A DNA stretch of 64,000 nt, taken from Nonomuraea solani. GTDB taxonomy: Bacteria > Actinomycetota > Actinomycetes > Streptosporangiales > Streptosporangiaceae. Within the stretch, counting starts at the first letter, position 1, and each line of letters begins with the position of its first letter. Of this stretch, positions 8,553 to 16,857 are shown piece by piece. Where the stretch lies: positions 345,018 through 409,017 of the forward strand of contig NZ_FNVT01000010.1 in assembly GCF_900108335.1 (NCBI RefSeq). Reading direction: 5' to 3'. Under the pieces are notes generated by a model. The model ran no database searches. It was not told the origin of the DNA and was given only the letters and a program-made list of their open reading frames with translations. Made by a program: the position numbers and the translations under genes.

Positions 8553-9313
8553 GCTCTCTCCACCCTGTAGTAGGACTTCCCGCAGAACCCGGTGACCCTG
8601 CGGCCCCGCGCCATCAGACCGCCCAGCACATCGCGTACGGCGTGCCGCCACGCCTTGGCCGTGCCCGGGTCCGTGCGGCGCAACCCCTCGATGTCGGCGG
8701 GCACCGCGACCAGCACCGTGTCGGCGTCTACCGGACCGGCCACCGGCCGCCCGCCCACGTCGGCCAGCGCCACCGCCGCGCCTTCCGGCACCGGCGTGTC
8801 GTACGGCTCCCGGCGCGCCAGCGCGGCCACCCGCGGATCGGCCAGCGGCCATTCGGTCAGCAGGCGGTCGGACTCGTCGCCCTGGTTGACCGCGTCCTCC
8901 ATGACGCCGTAGAAGCACGGCAGGTATTCCAGCGGCCTGGCGCCCAGCTTGGCCAGGTTGAAGTGGGCGTTGCGGCGTACGAGCGGGTCGTAGGTCCACG
9001 TGATTCGCTCCAGGCCGCGCTCCAGGGCCCAGCGGCGCTGGTGCAGTTTGAGCTCCAGCCCGATGCCGTGCCCTGCCGCCGCGCCGGTCACGTGGGAGTG
9101 CAGGGTGTTCGCGGCCGCCAGGAACCCGACCGAGGCGCCGGCCAGGCGGTCGCCGTCGAAGGCCCCGGCCACGTAGCCGCCCGCGTGCGACAGCGCCCGC
9201 ATCAGCTCCATCGTGATGGGCGGGTCGCCGGAACCGAACCCCCAGATGCCGTCGAACAGGGCATGGACCCGCTCGAACTCCGCCATCTCGTGGAGCTCCC
9301 TGACCTCGATCAA
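8549..9313 (-). CDS. GNAT-superfamily N-acyltransferase (COG3375-like)
   Basis: 254 residues from TTG 9313 (IEVRELHEMAEFERVHALFDGIWG), a start preceded by AAGGG. The N-terminal half has the GNAT layout: GGYVAGAFDGDRLAGASVGFLA, then HSHVTGAAAGHGIGLELKLHQRRWALERG (acyl-CoA pyrophosphate loop region) and ITWTYDPLVRRNAHFNLAKLGARP, which is characteristic of the COG3375 group often found with NSAR genes. It is upstream of, and overlaps by four bases (GTGA), the racemase, so the two are co-translated. Likely role: N-acylation (succinylation by analogy) of an amino acid as racemase substrate. The acyl donor is inferred from the known pathway, not from sequence. Confidence 0.75.
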   Translation of the reverse strand: MIEVRELHEMAEFERVHALFDGIWGFGSGDPPITMELMRALSHAGGYVAGAFDGDRLAGASVGFLAAANTLHSHVTGAAAGHGIGLELKLHQRRWALERGLERITWTYDPLVRRNAHFNLAKLGARPLEYLPCFYGVMEDAVNQGDESDRLLTEWPLADPRVAALARREPYDTPVPEGAAVALADVGGRPVAGPVDADTVLVAVPADIEGLRRTDPGTAKAWRHAVRDVLGGLMARGRRVTGFCGKSYYRVERA

Positions 9314-9505
9314 CGTGCCGCCCTTCCCCTGTTAGAACCCCAAGGGCGACGGTATGCCATCGGCTGGCCGCCCCGATTCGTCCGGGGACACCAAGAGGAG
9401 AGCGGTTTTTCGTCGGGGCGACTCAGCGGGCGCGCGCGTCCGGCCGAGGCGGCTCAGGGGGCGCGCGTGTTCGGGCCGGGGTGACTCAGCGGGACTCAGC
9501 GGGAC
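9314..9505. repeat. short GACTCAG-type tandem repeats in a gene gap
   Basis: The gap between the GNAT gene start and the end of the next minus-strand gene holds degenerate repeats. A unit of about 31-32 bases beginning GACTCAG or GGCTCAG occurs at 9420, 9451 and 9483. The last copy breaks into a 10-base unit, GACTCAGCGG, repeated at 9483, 9493 and 9503 (the third has one change). The third small unit covers the stop codon of the 9506-10066 gene. No gene is seen in the rest of the gap. Confidence 0.6.
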
Positions 9506-10066
9506 TCAGTGGGCGTGGGCGCGCAGGACGATGCCGATCCTGCTGGGCGCCTCCTGGCTCAGGCGCACCGACTCCAGCGGCACCGTCACCTCCGGCGTGC
9601 GGTAGCGGCCGCCGGAGAAGCGGTCGGCCAGGCGGGCGCGTACCGACGCCGCCGTCACGTCCCCGTCGAGGGAGCTGCGGCCGTCGCGCCAGATCTCCAC
9701 CGCGCACGGCCCCGGCTGCGCGGCCAGCGCGAGCCCCGCCACCGTCGCGCCCGCCAGCGCGCCGGTATCGCCGCGCGTCCAGCCGTAGTGCCAGATGCCG
9801 GCGGCCACCACGGGCGCGGCCGGGCAGCAGCCGGGCGCGGCGAACACCACGTCCAGCCCCTGGAACAGCAGCGCGGCGATCTCCTCCGCGCCCCGCCCGG
9901 CCAGGGCGCCCCCACGCAACCCCGGCAGCTCCGGCAGCGGGCCGCTCGTGCCGTAGATCAGCTTGACGCCCGTCTCCAGGTGTCCAGGACCGCCGTCGCG
10001 CCAGCCACAGGCGACGACATCGACCGACTCGGCAGACCTCCACGTGCCGATGCGCAGCATGTTCAT
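9506..10066 (-). CDS. hypothetical protein
   Basis: 186 residues, start ATG 10066 (an ATG at 10060 is possible); AAGGGTAG lies just upstream. No family was recognised. Codon use is that of a real actinomycete gene. The protein has no signal peptide or clear membrane segment; it contains a central stretch GLDVVFAAPGCCPAAPVVAAGIWHYGW with two adjacent cysteines, an Ala/Gly-rich helix and a charged C-terminal third. It is divergent from a broken phosphotransferase gene and not overlapping any neighbour. Function unknown. Confidence 0.55.
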   Translation of the reverse strand: MNMLRIGTWRSAESVDVVACGWRDGGPGHLETGVKLIYGTSGPLPELPGLRGGALAGRGAEEIAALLFQGLDVVFAAPGCCPAAPVVAAGIWHYGWTRGDTGALAGATVAGLALAAQPGPCAVEIWRDGRSSLDGDVTAASVRARLADRFSGGRYRTPEVTVPLESVRLSQEAPSRIGIVLRAHAH

Positions 10067-10121
10067 TGACTACCCTTTGCCGCGAACCGTCACACACTGT
10101 CACAGGTTTAAGGTTTCCCGG

Positions 10122-10526
10122 GTGGAGGAAGAGATCACAGCTGTGCTCGGCGGCATTGACGTCGTCATGGAGCCGCTCACGCACAACCCGCTCAACGCGG
10201 TCACCGGCGGCATCTGGCGGGTGCGCAGGGGTTCGCGCTCGGCCGTGCTCAAGGTGCTGACCAGGCGCAAGGACGCGCCGGACGGGTGGCGGCACTCCGA
10301 GGACCCGCGCCACTGGAACTACTGGCGCAGGGAGGCCGACGTGTACGCCGACGGCCTGCCGCGACTCTGGGCCGGCTCCGGCCTGCGCGACAGCGTCTTC
10401 GACCTGTTCCTGCCCGCCGCCCTGCTGCCCGCCCTGGACGCGGCCGTCTACGGCGCCTATGTGCGGGGCCTGCGGGAGTCCGGCTGGGCCGACGAGGCCC
10501 GCCGGCTGGCCGACGCCGTGCTCTGA
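10122..10526 (+). pseudogene. aminoglycoside-phosphotransferase-like gene with internal deletion
   Basis: Open for 134 residues from GTG 10122. Residues up to about 87 match the N-terminal lobe of an actinomycete phosphotransferase of the APH family (PLTHNPLNAVTGGIWRVRR, SAVLKVLT, HWNYWRREADVYADGLP). Directly after SGLR the sequence jumps to what in this family is a late segment (DSVFDLFLPAALLPALDAAVYGAYVRGLRESGW) and ends soon after. The region that should hold the catalytic HxD...N loop and the metal-binding Asp is absent, although the frame is kept, so roughly 150 codons seem deleted near 10386. It cannot be an active kinase. The assignment rests on recalled family patterns; a search would settle it. 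Confidence 0.65.
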
Positions 10527-10537
10527 GCCGCCGATCG

Positions 10538-11557
10538 CTACCGGTCGAGGACGTGCAGGGTGTGCGGGTACGAGCCCAGCGGCACGGGCCCGTCCTCCGT
10601 GCAGGCGACCACGTCCGCCATCCGGGCCCCGAACAGGTCGGGCACGTAGATGGCCGGCTCCAGGCAGAACGTCATCCCGGCCGCCAGCACGGTGTCCTCA
10701 CCCGGCCGCGGCCCCTCGTCGGGCCCCAGGCCGACCCCCCGGCCGACGTGGGCCGCGCCGAAACGCCCGTACCCGCTGCCGTCGATCACCTCGCCCACGG
10801 CCCTGGACACCTCCGACACCGGTACGGCGGGCCGCACCGCCGCCAGGCCCGCCCGGTGCGCGGCCAGCACCACCGAGTACATCGCCTCGAAGTCCTCCGG
10901 CGGCTCGGCCACCACGAAGGCCCTGGCCACCTCCGCGCAGTAGCCGTCCCACCGCCCGCACACCGACACCAGCAGCGCGTCACCGGGATTGATCACCCGA
11001 TCGCCCGGCACGTGCGCGGGCCCCGCGGTGTGCTCGCCCGCCGCCACCCGCAGCGCCACGACCTCCTCGCACCCCGACTCCACCAGCAGCAGCCGCAGCC
11101 GGTGGGCCATGGCCCGCTCGGTGGCCCCGAACCAGGCCAGCTCCCGCGCCTGCCCCAGCACCCGCTCGGCGGCGGCGACCGCGCGCCCGATGGCCTGGAT
11201 CTCGTGCGGCTCCTTGCGCAGCCGCAGCGGCGCCAGGACGGAGGAGGCGGGCACCAGCTCGGCCTCGATCGCCAGCCCGAACAGCTCCCGCACCCGCATC
11301 TCCGGATCCACCCCGACCCGCCGCGCCCCCTCGGGCACCAGCCCGGCCGGATCGGCGGTCTCGGCCAGCACGTCCCGCGTCACCACGAGGAACGCGCCCG
11401 GCTCCGCACCCGAGAAGCCCGAGCCTCCGCCCAGGAACCGGTGGTCCGGCGAGGGCCGCAGCACGAGCGCGTCCACCCCGGCTCCGGCCATCGCCTCCCG
11501 GACCGCCGCCACCCGCCAGGCCGTGTCCGGGCCCGGCACCTCCGGTTCCGGCGTCAC
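10538..11557 (-). CDS. M24-family (Xaa-Pro peptidase/creatinase fold) protein, metal site degenerate
   Basis: 339 residues from GTG 11557, overlapping the upstream ATPase gene by four bases (GTGA). It has the N-terminal creatinase domain and the C-terminal pita-bread domain of M24 enzymes: GWDGYC-like region, LEPAIYVPDLFGARMADV and TEDGPV. The usual five metal ligands (D, D, H, E, E) are mostly lost: the first Asp position reads LLVSVCG (Ser), the second AEVARA (Glu), the His position GRGVGL (Arg), and the final Glu RMADVV (Ala); only CLEPAIY keeps its Glu. It may be a metal-free hydrolase like creatinase, or a non-catalytic protein. As last gene of a peptide-import operon it probably acts on, or senses, the imported compound. 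Confidence 0.82.
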   Translation of the reverse strand: MTPEPEVPGPDTAWRVAAVREAMAGAGVDALVLRPSPDHRFLGGGSGFSGAEPGAFLVVTRDVLAETADPAGLVPEGARRVGVDPEMRVRELFGLAIEAELVPASSVLAPLRLRKEPHEIQAIGRAVAAAERVLGQARELAWFGATERAMAHRLRLLLVESGCEEVVALRVAAGEHTAGPAHVPGDRVINPGDALLVSVCGRWDGYCAEVARAFVVAEPPEDFEAMYSVVLAAHRAGLAAVRPAVPVSEVSRAVGEVIDGSGYGRFGAAHVGRGVGLGPDEGPRPGEDTVLAAGMTFCLEPAIYVPDLFGARMADVVACTEDGPVPLGSYPHTLHVLDR

Positions 11558-12462
11558 TTCGGCTCGTGCAGCCAGCAGGCGACCGGCCCGAAGTCCGGCT
11601 CCTTCTCGCGGCACACGTCCATCACCAGCGGGCAGCGCGGGCTGAACCGGCACCCGCCGGGCGGGTTCGCCGGATCGGGGACGTCGCCCGGCAGCTCCGC
11701 CGGCAGCACCCCCAGCCCGTCGGGCGCCGGGATGGCCCCCAGCAGAGCCTTGGTGTACGGATGCCGCGGATCCGCCCACACCTCCGCCGTCCGCCCGACC
11801 TCGACGATCTTGCCCAGGTACATGACCGCGATCCGATCCGCGATCAGCCGCACCACCGACAGGTCGTGGCTGATGAACAGCAGCCCCGCCCCCGACTCCA
11901 CGGCCAGGTCCCGCATCAGCCTGGCCACCTGCGACTGCGCCGAGGCGTCCAGCGCCGAGATCGGCTCGTCGCCGATGAGCAGCCGCGGCCGGGCCGCCAG
12001 CGCCCTGGCGATGGCGATGCGCTGCCGCTGCCCGCCGGAGAACTCGTGCGGATGCCGCCCCGCGAAGTCGCGCGGCAGCCCGACCCGTTCCAGCAGGTCG
12101 GCGGGCGAGGTGGCGGTGTCCCGGGCGGTGCGCAGGCCGTCGGCGATCTGGTCGCCCACCCGCCGCCGGGGGTTCAGCGACGCGTACGGGTCCTGGAACA
12201 CCATCTGGATCCCGGTCAGCTTCCTGCGTCGCAGCCCGAGCGGCGTGACCGGCTCCCCGTCGAACGCGATGGCGCCCTCGGCGACCGGGTTCAGCCCGCA
12301 GACCGCGCGGGCCAGCGTCGACTTGCCGCACCCCGACTCGCCGACCAGCCCCACGACCTCGCCCGGATCGACCGCCAGGCTGGCCCCCGCCACCGCCCGC
12401 ACCACGGGACGCCCGGGGGAGCGGTGCTCGACGACCAGGTCCTCAATGGTCAGCAGGCTCAT
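11554..12462 (-). CDS. peptide ABC transporter ATPase (DppF/OppF-like)
   Basis: 302-residue ATPase with Walker A GESGCGKST, Q-loop MVFQDPYASLNPRRRV, signature EFSGGQRQRI, Walker B LLIGDEPISALDAS, switch His in LLFISHD and the full OppF-type C-terminal extension with three cysteines (CRFSPRCPLVMDVC). Start ATG 12462 overlaps the stop of the preceding ATPase (ATGA). It works with the next ATPase upstream to energise the importer. Unlike the ATPase at 6788-7462 it has the complete C-terminal domain. Confidence 0.94.
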   Translation of the reverse strand: MSLLTIEDLVVEHRSPGRPVVRAVAGASLAVDPGEVVGLVGESGCGKSTLARAVCGLNPVAEGAIAFDGEPVTPLGLRRRKLTGIQMVFQDPYASLNPRRRVGDQIADGLRTARDTATSPADLLERVGLPRDFAGRHPHEFSGGQRQRIAIARALAARPRLLIGDEPISALDASAQSQVARLMRDLAVESGAGLLFISHDLSVVRLIADRIAVMYLGKIVEVGRTAEVWADPRHPYTKALLGAIPAPDGLGVLPAELPGDVPDPANPPGGCRFSPRCPLVMDVCREKEPDFGPVACWLHEPK

Positions 12463-13238
12463 CGGCCCCTCTTCTCGGTATCAGGCAGGGAGTCCAGAAG
12501 GGCGCGGGTGTACGGGTGCGCCGGTTCGCGCAGCACCTGCCCGCGCGCCCCCGACTCGACCACCAGCCCGTCCTTCATCACGCTCACCTCGTCCGCCACC
12601 GCCGACATCACCCCGAGATCGTGCGTGACCAGCAGCACGGCCAGCCCCAGCTCGTCGCAGAGCCCGCGCAGCAGCCGCAGCACGCCCGCCTGCACGGTCA
12701 CGTCCAGCGCGGTCGTCGGCTCGTCCGCGATGAGCACCTTCGGCGAGCACGCCAGCGCGATGGCGATCGCGATCCGCTGCCGCATCCCGCCGGAGAACTG
12801 GTGCGGAAACCGCCCGTAAGCCTCCTCGGCGCCCGGAATGCGCACCTTGCCGAGCAGCTCCACCGCGCGCGCCTTCGCCTCGGCCTTGCCCAGCCGCAGA
12901 TGGTGCCGCATGTGCTCGGTGAGCTGTTTGCCGATGGTCAGCATCGGGTGCAGGCTGGTCGCCGGGTCCTGGAAGACCATGGCGACCTCGCCGCCGCGTA
13001 CCCGGTTCAGCTCCTTGGCGGGCAGCGTCAGCAGCTCGCGCTCGCCGAGCCGGATCGCGCCCGAGGCCCGCGCGCCGTGCGGCAGCAGCCCCAGCACGGC
13101 CAGCCCCGTCATCGTCTTGCCGGAGCCGCTCTCGCCGGCCAGCCCGTGCACCTTGCCCGCTTCGAGTCGCAGGTCGACCCCGCGCAGGATCTCCTTCTCG
13201 CCGATCGACACCTTCAGATCGGTGATGTCCAGCGTCAC
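12459..13238 (-). CDS. peptide ABC transporter ATPase (DppD-like)
   Basis: 259-residue ATPase: Walker A GESGSGKTM, Q-loop MVFQDPATSLHPMLTI, signature FSGGMRQRI, Walker B VLIADEPTTALDVT and LLVTHD. It ends soon after the YTRALLDSLP segment and so lacks the Cys-rich tail; this tail is on its partner instead. Start GTG/ATG region at 13238 overlaps the DppC-like stop by four bases. Part of a six-gene operon read from 16750 down to 10538. Confidence 0.93.
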   Translation of the reverse strand: MTLDITDLKVSIGEKEILRGVDLRLEAGKVHGLAGESGSGKTMTGLAVLGLLPHGARASGAIRLGERELLTLPAKELNRVRGGEVAMVFQDPATSLHPMLTIGKQLTEHMRHHLRLGKAEAKARAVELLGKVRIPGAEEAYGRFPHQFSGGMRQRIAIAIALACSPKVLIADEPTTALDVTVQAGVLRLLRGLCDELGLAVLLVTHDLGVMSAVADEVSVMKDGLVVESGARGQVLREPAHPYTRALLDSLPDTEKRGR

Positions 13239-14113
13239 AGCGCACGCTCCTTGATCGCGCGAGCGGTACGGGGATCCAGGGCGTCGCGCAGCGTGTCACC
13301 GAGGAAGTTGAACGCCAGCACCACGGTCAGGATCGCCAGCCCCGGGAACGTCGCCACCCACCAGCTGTCGAAGACCTCGACGCCGGAGGCCACCATCGCC
13401 CCCCACTCGGGGGAGGGCGGCTTGGCGCCCAGGCCCAGGAACGACAGGCCGGACAGCAGCAGCAGCGCGGTGCCGATGTCCAGGGTGGCCAGCACCAGGA
13501 CGGGGCCGGTGACGTTCGGGAGCACGTCCACCCGCAGCGAGCGCCACACCGAGAAGCCCAGCAGCCGCCCGCTCAGCACGAACTCGCGCTCCCGCACGCC
13601 CAGCACCAGCCCGCGCGTGACGCGGGCGTAGGCGGGCCAGGCCACGACCAGGACGGCCAGCACCGCGTTGCCCAGGCTGGCGCCCAGCGCGGCGGCCACC
13701 ACCATGGCCAGGATGACGGTCGGGAACGCGAACACCAGGTCCGCCAGCCGCATGATCGTCTCGTCGGCCCACCGGCCGAAGTACCCGGCGATCGCGCCGA
13801 GCAGCCCGCCGATCAGCACCGACAGCGCGACCAGCAGCAGCGTGAGCGGGATGGACACCCGGGCGCCGTACATGACGCGGCTCAGGATGTCGCGGCCGAG
13901 CTGGTCGGTGCCGAACCAGTGCCCGGGCCCGGGCGGAGCCAGCCGGGGCAGCTCCTGGGCGAGCGGGTCGTGCGGCGCCAGCCAGGGCGCGGCCAGCGCG
14001 ATGACGACCCAGGCCACGGCCAGCACGCCGCCGACGACGGCCAGCGGCTGCCGCCACGCCTCGGGCAGGCGCCGCAGAAGGCCCTTGCGGGCCAGGGGGT
14101 CGCGGCGTCTCAT
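13235..14113 (-). CDS. peptide ABC transporter permease (DppC-like)
   Basis: 292 residues from ATG 14113 (ATGA overlap with the DppB-like stop). Typical DppC features: cytosolic N terminus, first membrane segment AVVGGVLAVAWVVIALAAPWLAP, the loop HWFGTDQLGRDILSRVMYGARVS, coupling segment REREFVLSGRLLGFSVWRSLRVDVLPN, and LSFLGLGAKPPSPEWGAM. It is a normal separate permease, in contrast to the fused version in the operon at 4980. Confidence 0.94.
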   Translation of the reverse strand: MRRRDPLARKGLLRRLPEAWRQPLAVVGGVLAVAWVVIALAAPWLAPHDPLAQELPRLAPPGPGHWFGTDQLGRDILSRVMYGARVSIPLTLLLVALSVLIGGLLGAIAGYFGRWADETIMRLADLVFAFPTVILAMVVAAALGASLGNAVLAVLVVAWPAYARVTRGLVLGVREREFVLSGRLLGFSVWRSLRVDVLPNVTGPVLVLATLDIGTALLLLSGLSFLGLGAKPPSPEWGAMVASGVEVFDSWWVATFPGLAILTVVLAFNFLGDTLRDALDPRTARAIKERAL

Positions 14114-15156
14114 TGGAGCCTCACTCGGGGATCGATGACGCCGTACAGGACGTCCACGATCAGGTTGATGACGAGGTAGACCAGGCCCACGACCAGGCCG
14201 ACGCCCATGACGGCGGGCAGGTCGAGGGACGTCGCGCTCTTGTAGGCGTACTGGCCGATGCCCGGCCAGGCGAAGATGGCCTCGACCAGCACGGTTCCGG
14301 ACAGCAGGCTGCCGAAGGCGAGGCCCGCCACGGTGATGATGGGCACCAGGGCGGAGCGCAGGACGTACCGGAAGAGGATCGTCCGGCCCGGCAGGCCCTT
14401 GGCCCTGGCGGCGCGGACGTAGTCCTGCCCCAGCACCTCCAGCACGGCCGAGCGGGTGAAGCGGGTCAGCAGCCCGATCGTGTAGAGCGCCAGCACCAGG
14501 GCGGGCGTGATCAGGTGGCCGACGGCCGAGGTGAAGATGTCCCAGCGGCCGGCCAGCAGCGCGTCCACCGTCTGCAGCCCGGTCACGGGCGGCGCCAGGC
14601 CGAGCGCCGCGTCCACCCGGCCGCTGCCCGGCGTGATCTGCAGCCGGTAGAAGAACACGTAGAACGCGACCAGCGCCAGCCAGAACGTCGGGACCGAGAT
14701 GCCGATCAGGCTCAGCACCCGCAGCGCGTGGTCGGACAGCCGGTCCCTGCGCAGGGCCGCCACGACGCCGAACGCCACGCCCAGCACCAGCGAGACCACG
14801 ATCGCGGCCCCCGCCAGCTCCAGCGTGGCCGGGACGAACTCGGCCAGGTCCTGGCTGACCGGCCGGTGACTCTGCTGGCTGGTGCCCAGGTCGCCGCCCA
14901 CCAGGCCCTGCAGGTGGATCAGGTACTGCTGCCAGAGCGGCTTGTCCAGGCCGTGCTCGGCCCGCCACTGCGCCACGATGGCCGGGTCGCCGAGCGCCCG
15001 CTGGCCCAGGTTGGCGGCCACGGGATCACCGGGTACGAGGTTCGTCAGCACGAACGTCACCAGCGTGATCCCCCAGGCCATCAGCACGGCCAGCAGGATC
15101 CGCCGGACGAGGAAGCGCACCAGCGGATGCGCCCCCCGCCTGGAGGTGATGGACAC
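14110..15156 (-). CDS. peptide ABC transporter permease (DppB-like)
   Basis: 348 residues. N terminus RFLVRRILLAVLMAWGITLVTFVLTNLVPGDPV is the DppB first membrane helix and IPGDP-type motif; the coupling loop VLGQDYVRAARAKGLPGRTI and FAWPGIGQYAY signature follow. It begins 10 bases after the binding-protein stop and overlaps the DppC-like start. Slightly longer than average because of an extended periplasmic loop around residues 180-210. Confidence 0.94.
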   Translation of the reverse strand: MSITSRRGAHPLVRFLVRRILLAVLMAWGITLVTFVLTNLVPGDPVAANLGQRALGDPAIVAQWRAEHGLDKPLWQQYLIHLQGLVGGDLGTSQQSHRPVSQDLAEFVPATLELAGAAIVVSLVLGVAFGVVAALRRDRLSDHALRVLSLIGISVPTFWLALVAFYVFFYRLQITPGSGRVDAALGLAPPVTGLQTVDALLAGRWDIFTSAVGHLITPALVLALYTIGLLTRFTRSAVLEVLGQDYVRAARAKGLPGRTILFRYVLRSALVPIITVAGLAFGSLLSGTVLVEAIFAWPGIGQYAYKSATSLDLPAVMGVGLVVGLVYLVINLIVDVLYGVIDPRVRLQ

Positions 15157-15166
15157 CTGCCGATCC

Positions 15167-16750
15167 CTACTTCGCGCCGAGGTCGGCGACGTCGACCGTC
15201 CACACCGGGTGGTACTCCAGCCCGGTCACCGACCCCGCCGTCACGATGTTCTGGCTCGGCTGGATCAGCGGGATGAACGGCCCCGAGGCGTTGAGCTTCG
15301 TCTGGACGTCCACGTAGGCCGCCTTGCGCGCGTCGTCGCCGATCGTCGTGGCCGCCTTCTCACCGGCCGCCTCGATCTCCTTGGCCGCGCCCGCCTTCCA
15401 GCCGGCCCGCAGGCCCACCGTCTTGCCGGGCAGGAAGGCCAGGTAGTCGCTCGGGTCCGGGTAGTCGGGGCCCCAGTACCACAGGCCCATCTCCTCCTTG
15501 CCGTTGCGGTAGTTGTCCAGCGCCGTGGTGACCGGCGCGGGCTGCAGGTCCACCGTGATGCCGACCTCCTTGAGGTTGGCCTGGACGCGCTCGGCCAGCG
15601 GCTGGAACGACAGGCCGTTCACGGTCAGCTCGCTCGGGTATTCGAGCTTGACGGTCGGGTTCGACAGGCCGCTGGCGGCCAGCGCCGCCTTGGCGCCCTC
15701 GACGTCCCGCTTGGCGCCCTGGTCGGCGGGCAGCGCGCCGAGGAGCTGCGACGGGATCACGCCCGGCGCCTGGGTCGAGCCCTCGCCGGCCAGCTCCAGC
15801 AGGCCCGCGTAGTCCACGCCCTTGCGCACGGCCTCGACGAACTTGGCGTTCGGGGTGGTCTTGCTGATCGCGGAGTCCTGGTTGGCCAGCAGGAAGATGA
15901 CGTTCGCCGAGGCGGTCTTCTTGACCTGCAGGGTCGCGGGCATGCCGGTGACCTGGTCGCCCGACAGGTTCAGCGCCACCTGGCTGTCGCCGCGCTGGAC
16001 GTTCAGCTTCTGGGTGGCCGCCTCGACGTTGCGGATGACGACCTTGTCGTAGGCGGGCTTGGTGCCGTAGTACTTCGGGTTCGCCTTGAGCGTGACCTGG
16101 CTGCTCACGTTGAACGACTCGATCTGGTACGGGCCCGAGCCGGCGGAGGAGGAGTTCAGGTACTGCTCGGCCTTGTCCTGGGCGTCCGTGGTCGCGCCGT
16201 TCTGCTTGGTGACCTTGCTGTTCAGGATGCCGAGCGCCGGGTTGGGCAGAATGTAGGGCAGCGCCGGGTTGGCCGACTTCGACGTCAGCGTGATCGTCGT
16301 GTCGTCGGTCTTGGCCACCTCGACACCGTCCAGCAGGAACGACGGCGTACCCTTCATGTCACGCACCCGCGTGAGCGAGAACACCACGTCGTCCGCCGTC
16401 ACCGGCGAGCCGTCGGCGAACGTGGCGCCCTGCTTGAGCTTGAGCGTCAGCGTCTTGCCGTCCTCGGCCAGCTCGTACGACTCGGCGAGGGCCGGAACCG
16501 GCTTGGTCACGTCGGCGCCGTCGAACGTCAGCAGCGTCTCGTAGACGGCCTTGCCCACGATGAGCCCGGTCGGCTCGTACGTACGGCCGGGGTCGGCCGT
16601 CTTGAGGTCGAAGGACGTGTCGATGACGAGGGTCTTGCCCCCGGCGGCCCCGGAAGCTCCGGTGGCCTGGGGGCTACCGCCGCTTCCGCAGGCGGCGAGG
16701 GCGAGTGCACCGGCGAGCAGTACAGCCGCCGTCTGCGAGCGGGTCGCCAT
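15167..16750 (-). CDS. peptide ABC transporter substrate-binding lipoprotein (family 5)
   Basis: 527 residues. ATG 16750 is chosen because GGAGG lies eight bases upstream and it yields a clean lipoprotein signal (ATRSQTAAVLLAGALALAAC); the frame is open further upstream but without a signal peptide. Mature part has family-5 features: TADPGRTYEPTGLIVGKAVYETL, LAESYELAEDGKTLTLKLKQG, DDVVFSLTRVRDM and GSGPYQIESF. Leads the operon 16750-10538 and is divergent from the Lrp-type regulator, with an inverted repeat between them. Confidence 0.94.
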   Translation of the reverse strand: MATRSQTAAVLLAGALALAACGSGGSPQATGASGAAGGKTLVIDTSFDLKTADPGRTYEPTGLIVGKAVYETLLTFDGADVTKPVPALAESYELAEDGKTLTLKLKQGATFADGSPVTADDVVFSLTRVRDMKGTPSFLLDGVEVAKTDDTTITLTSKSANPALPYILPNPALGILNSKVTKQNGATTDAQDKAEQYLNSSSAGSGPYQIESFNVSSQVTLKANPKYYGTKPAYDKVVIRNVEAATQKLNVQRGDSQVALNLSGDQVTGMPATLQVKKTASANVIFLLANQDSAISKTTPNAKFVEAVRKGVDYAGLLELAGEGSTQAPGVIPSQLLGALPADQGAKRDVEGAKAALAASGLSNPTVKLEYPSELTVNGLSFQPLAERVQANLKEVGITVDLQPAPVTTALDNYRNGKEEMGLWYWGPDYPDPSDYLAFLPGKTVGLRAGWKAGAAKEIEAAGEKAATTIGDDARKAAYVDVQTKLNASGPFIPLIQPSQNIVTAGSVTGLEYHPVWTVDVADLGAK

Positions 16751-16766
16751 GTTGGTCCTCCAAAAT

Positions 16767-16813
16767 TGGACGTTCGGCAGAAGGATGTCGAGGATTGTGC
16801 GGCAGAACGTCCA
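16767..16813. promoter_or_regulatory. inverted repeat in the Lrp/peptide-operon divergent promoter region
   Basis: TGGACGTTC at 16767-16775 and its perfect complement GAACGTCCA at 16805-16813, spaced 29 bases, lie in the 107-base gap between the binding protein (start 16750) and the Lrp-type gene (start 16858). The arms are 38 bases apart centre to centre, nearly four helical turns, which suits a multimeric regulator such as Lrp binding both arms on one DNA face. The first arm is 17 bases before the operon's start codon. Confidence 0.55.
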
Positions 16814-16857
16814 GGTCACGTGCGGTCGCTGAGACGTATATAAAGGTCGTTGAGGTA

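Noticed and set aside
7452..8999. Racemase gene starting at 8999 (515 residues)
   Set aside because: The first 149 residues are an alternative frame of the GNAT gene; the real N terminus (ITGVELRRIAMPL) starts at GTG 8552.
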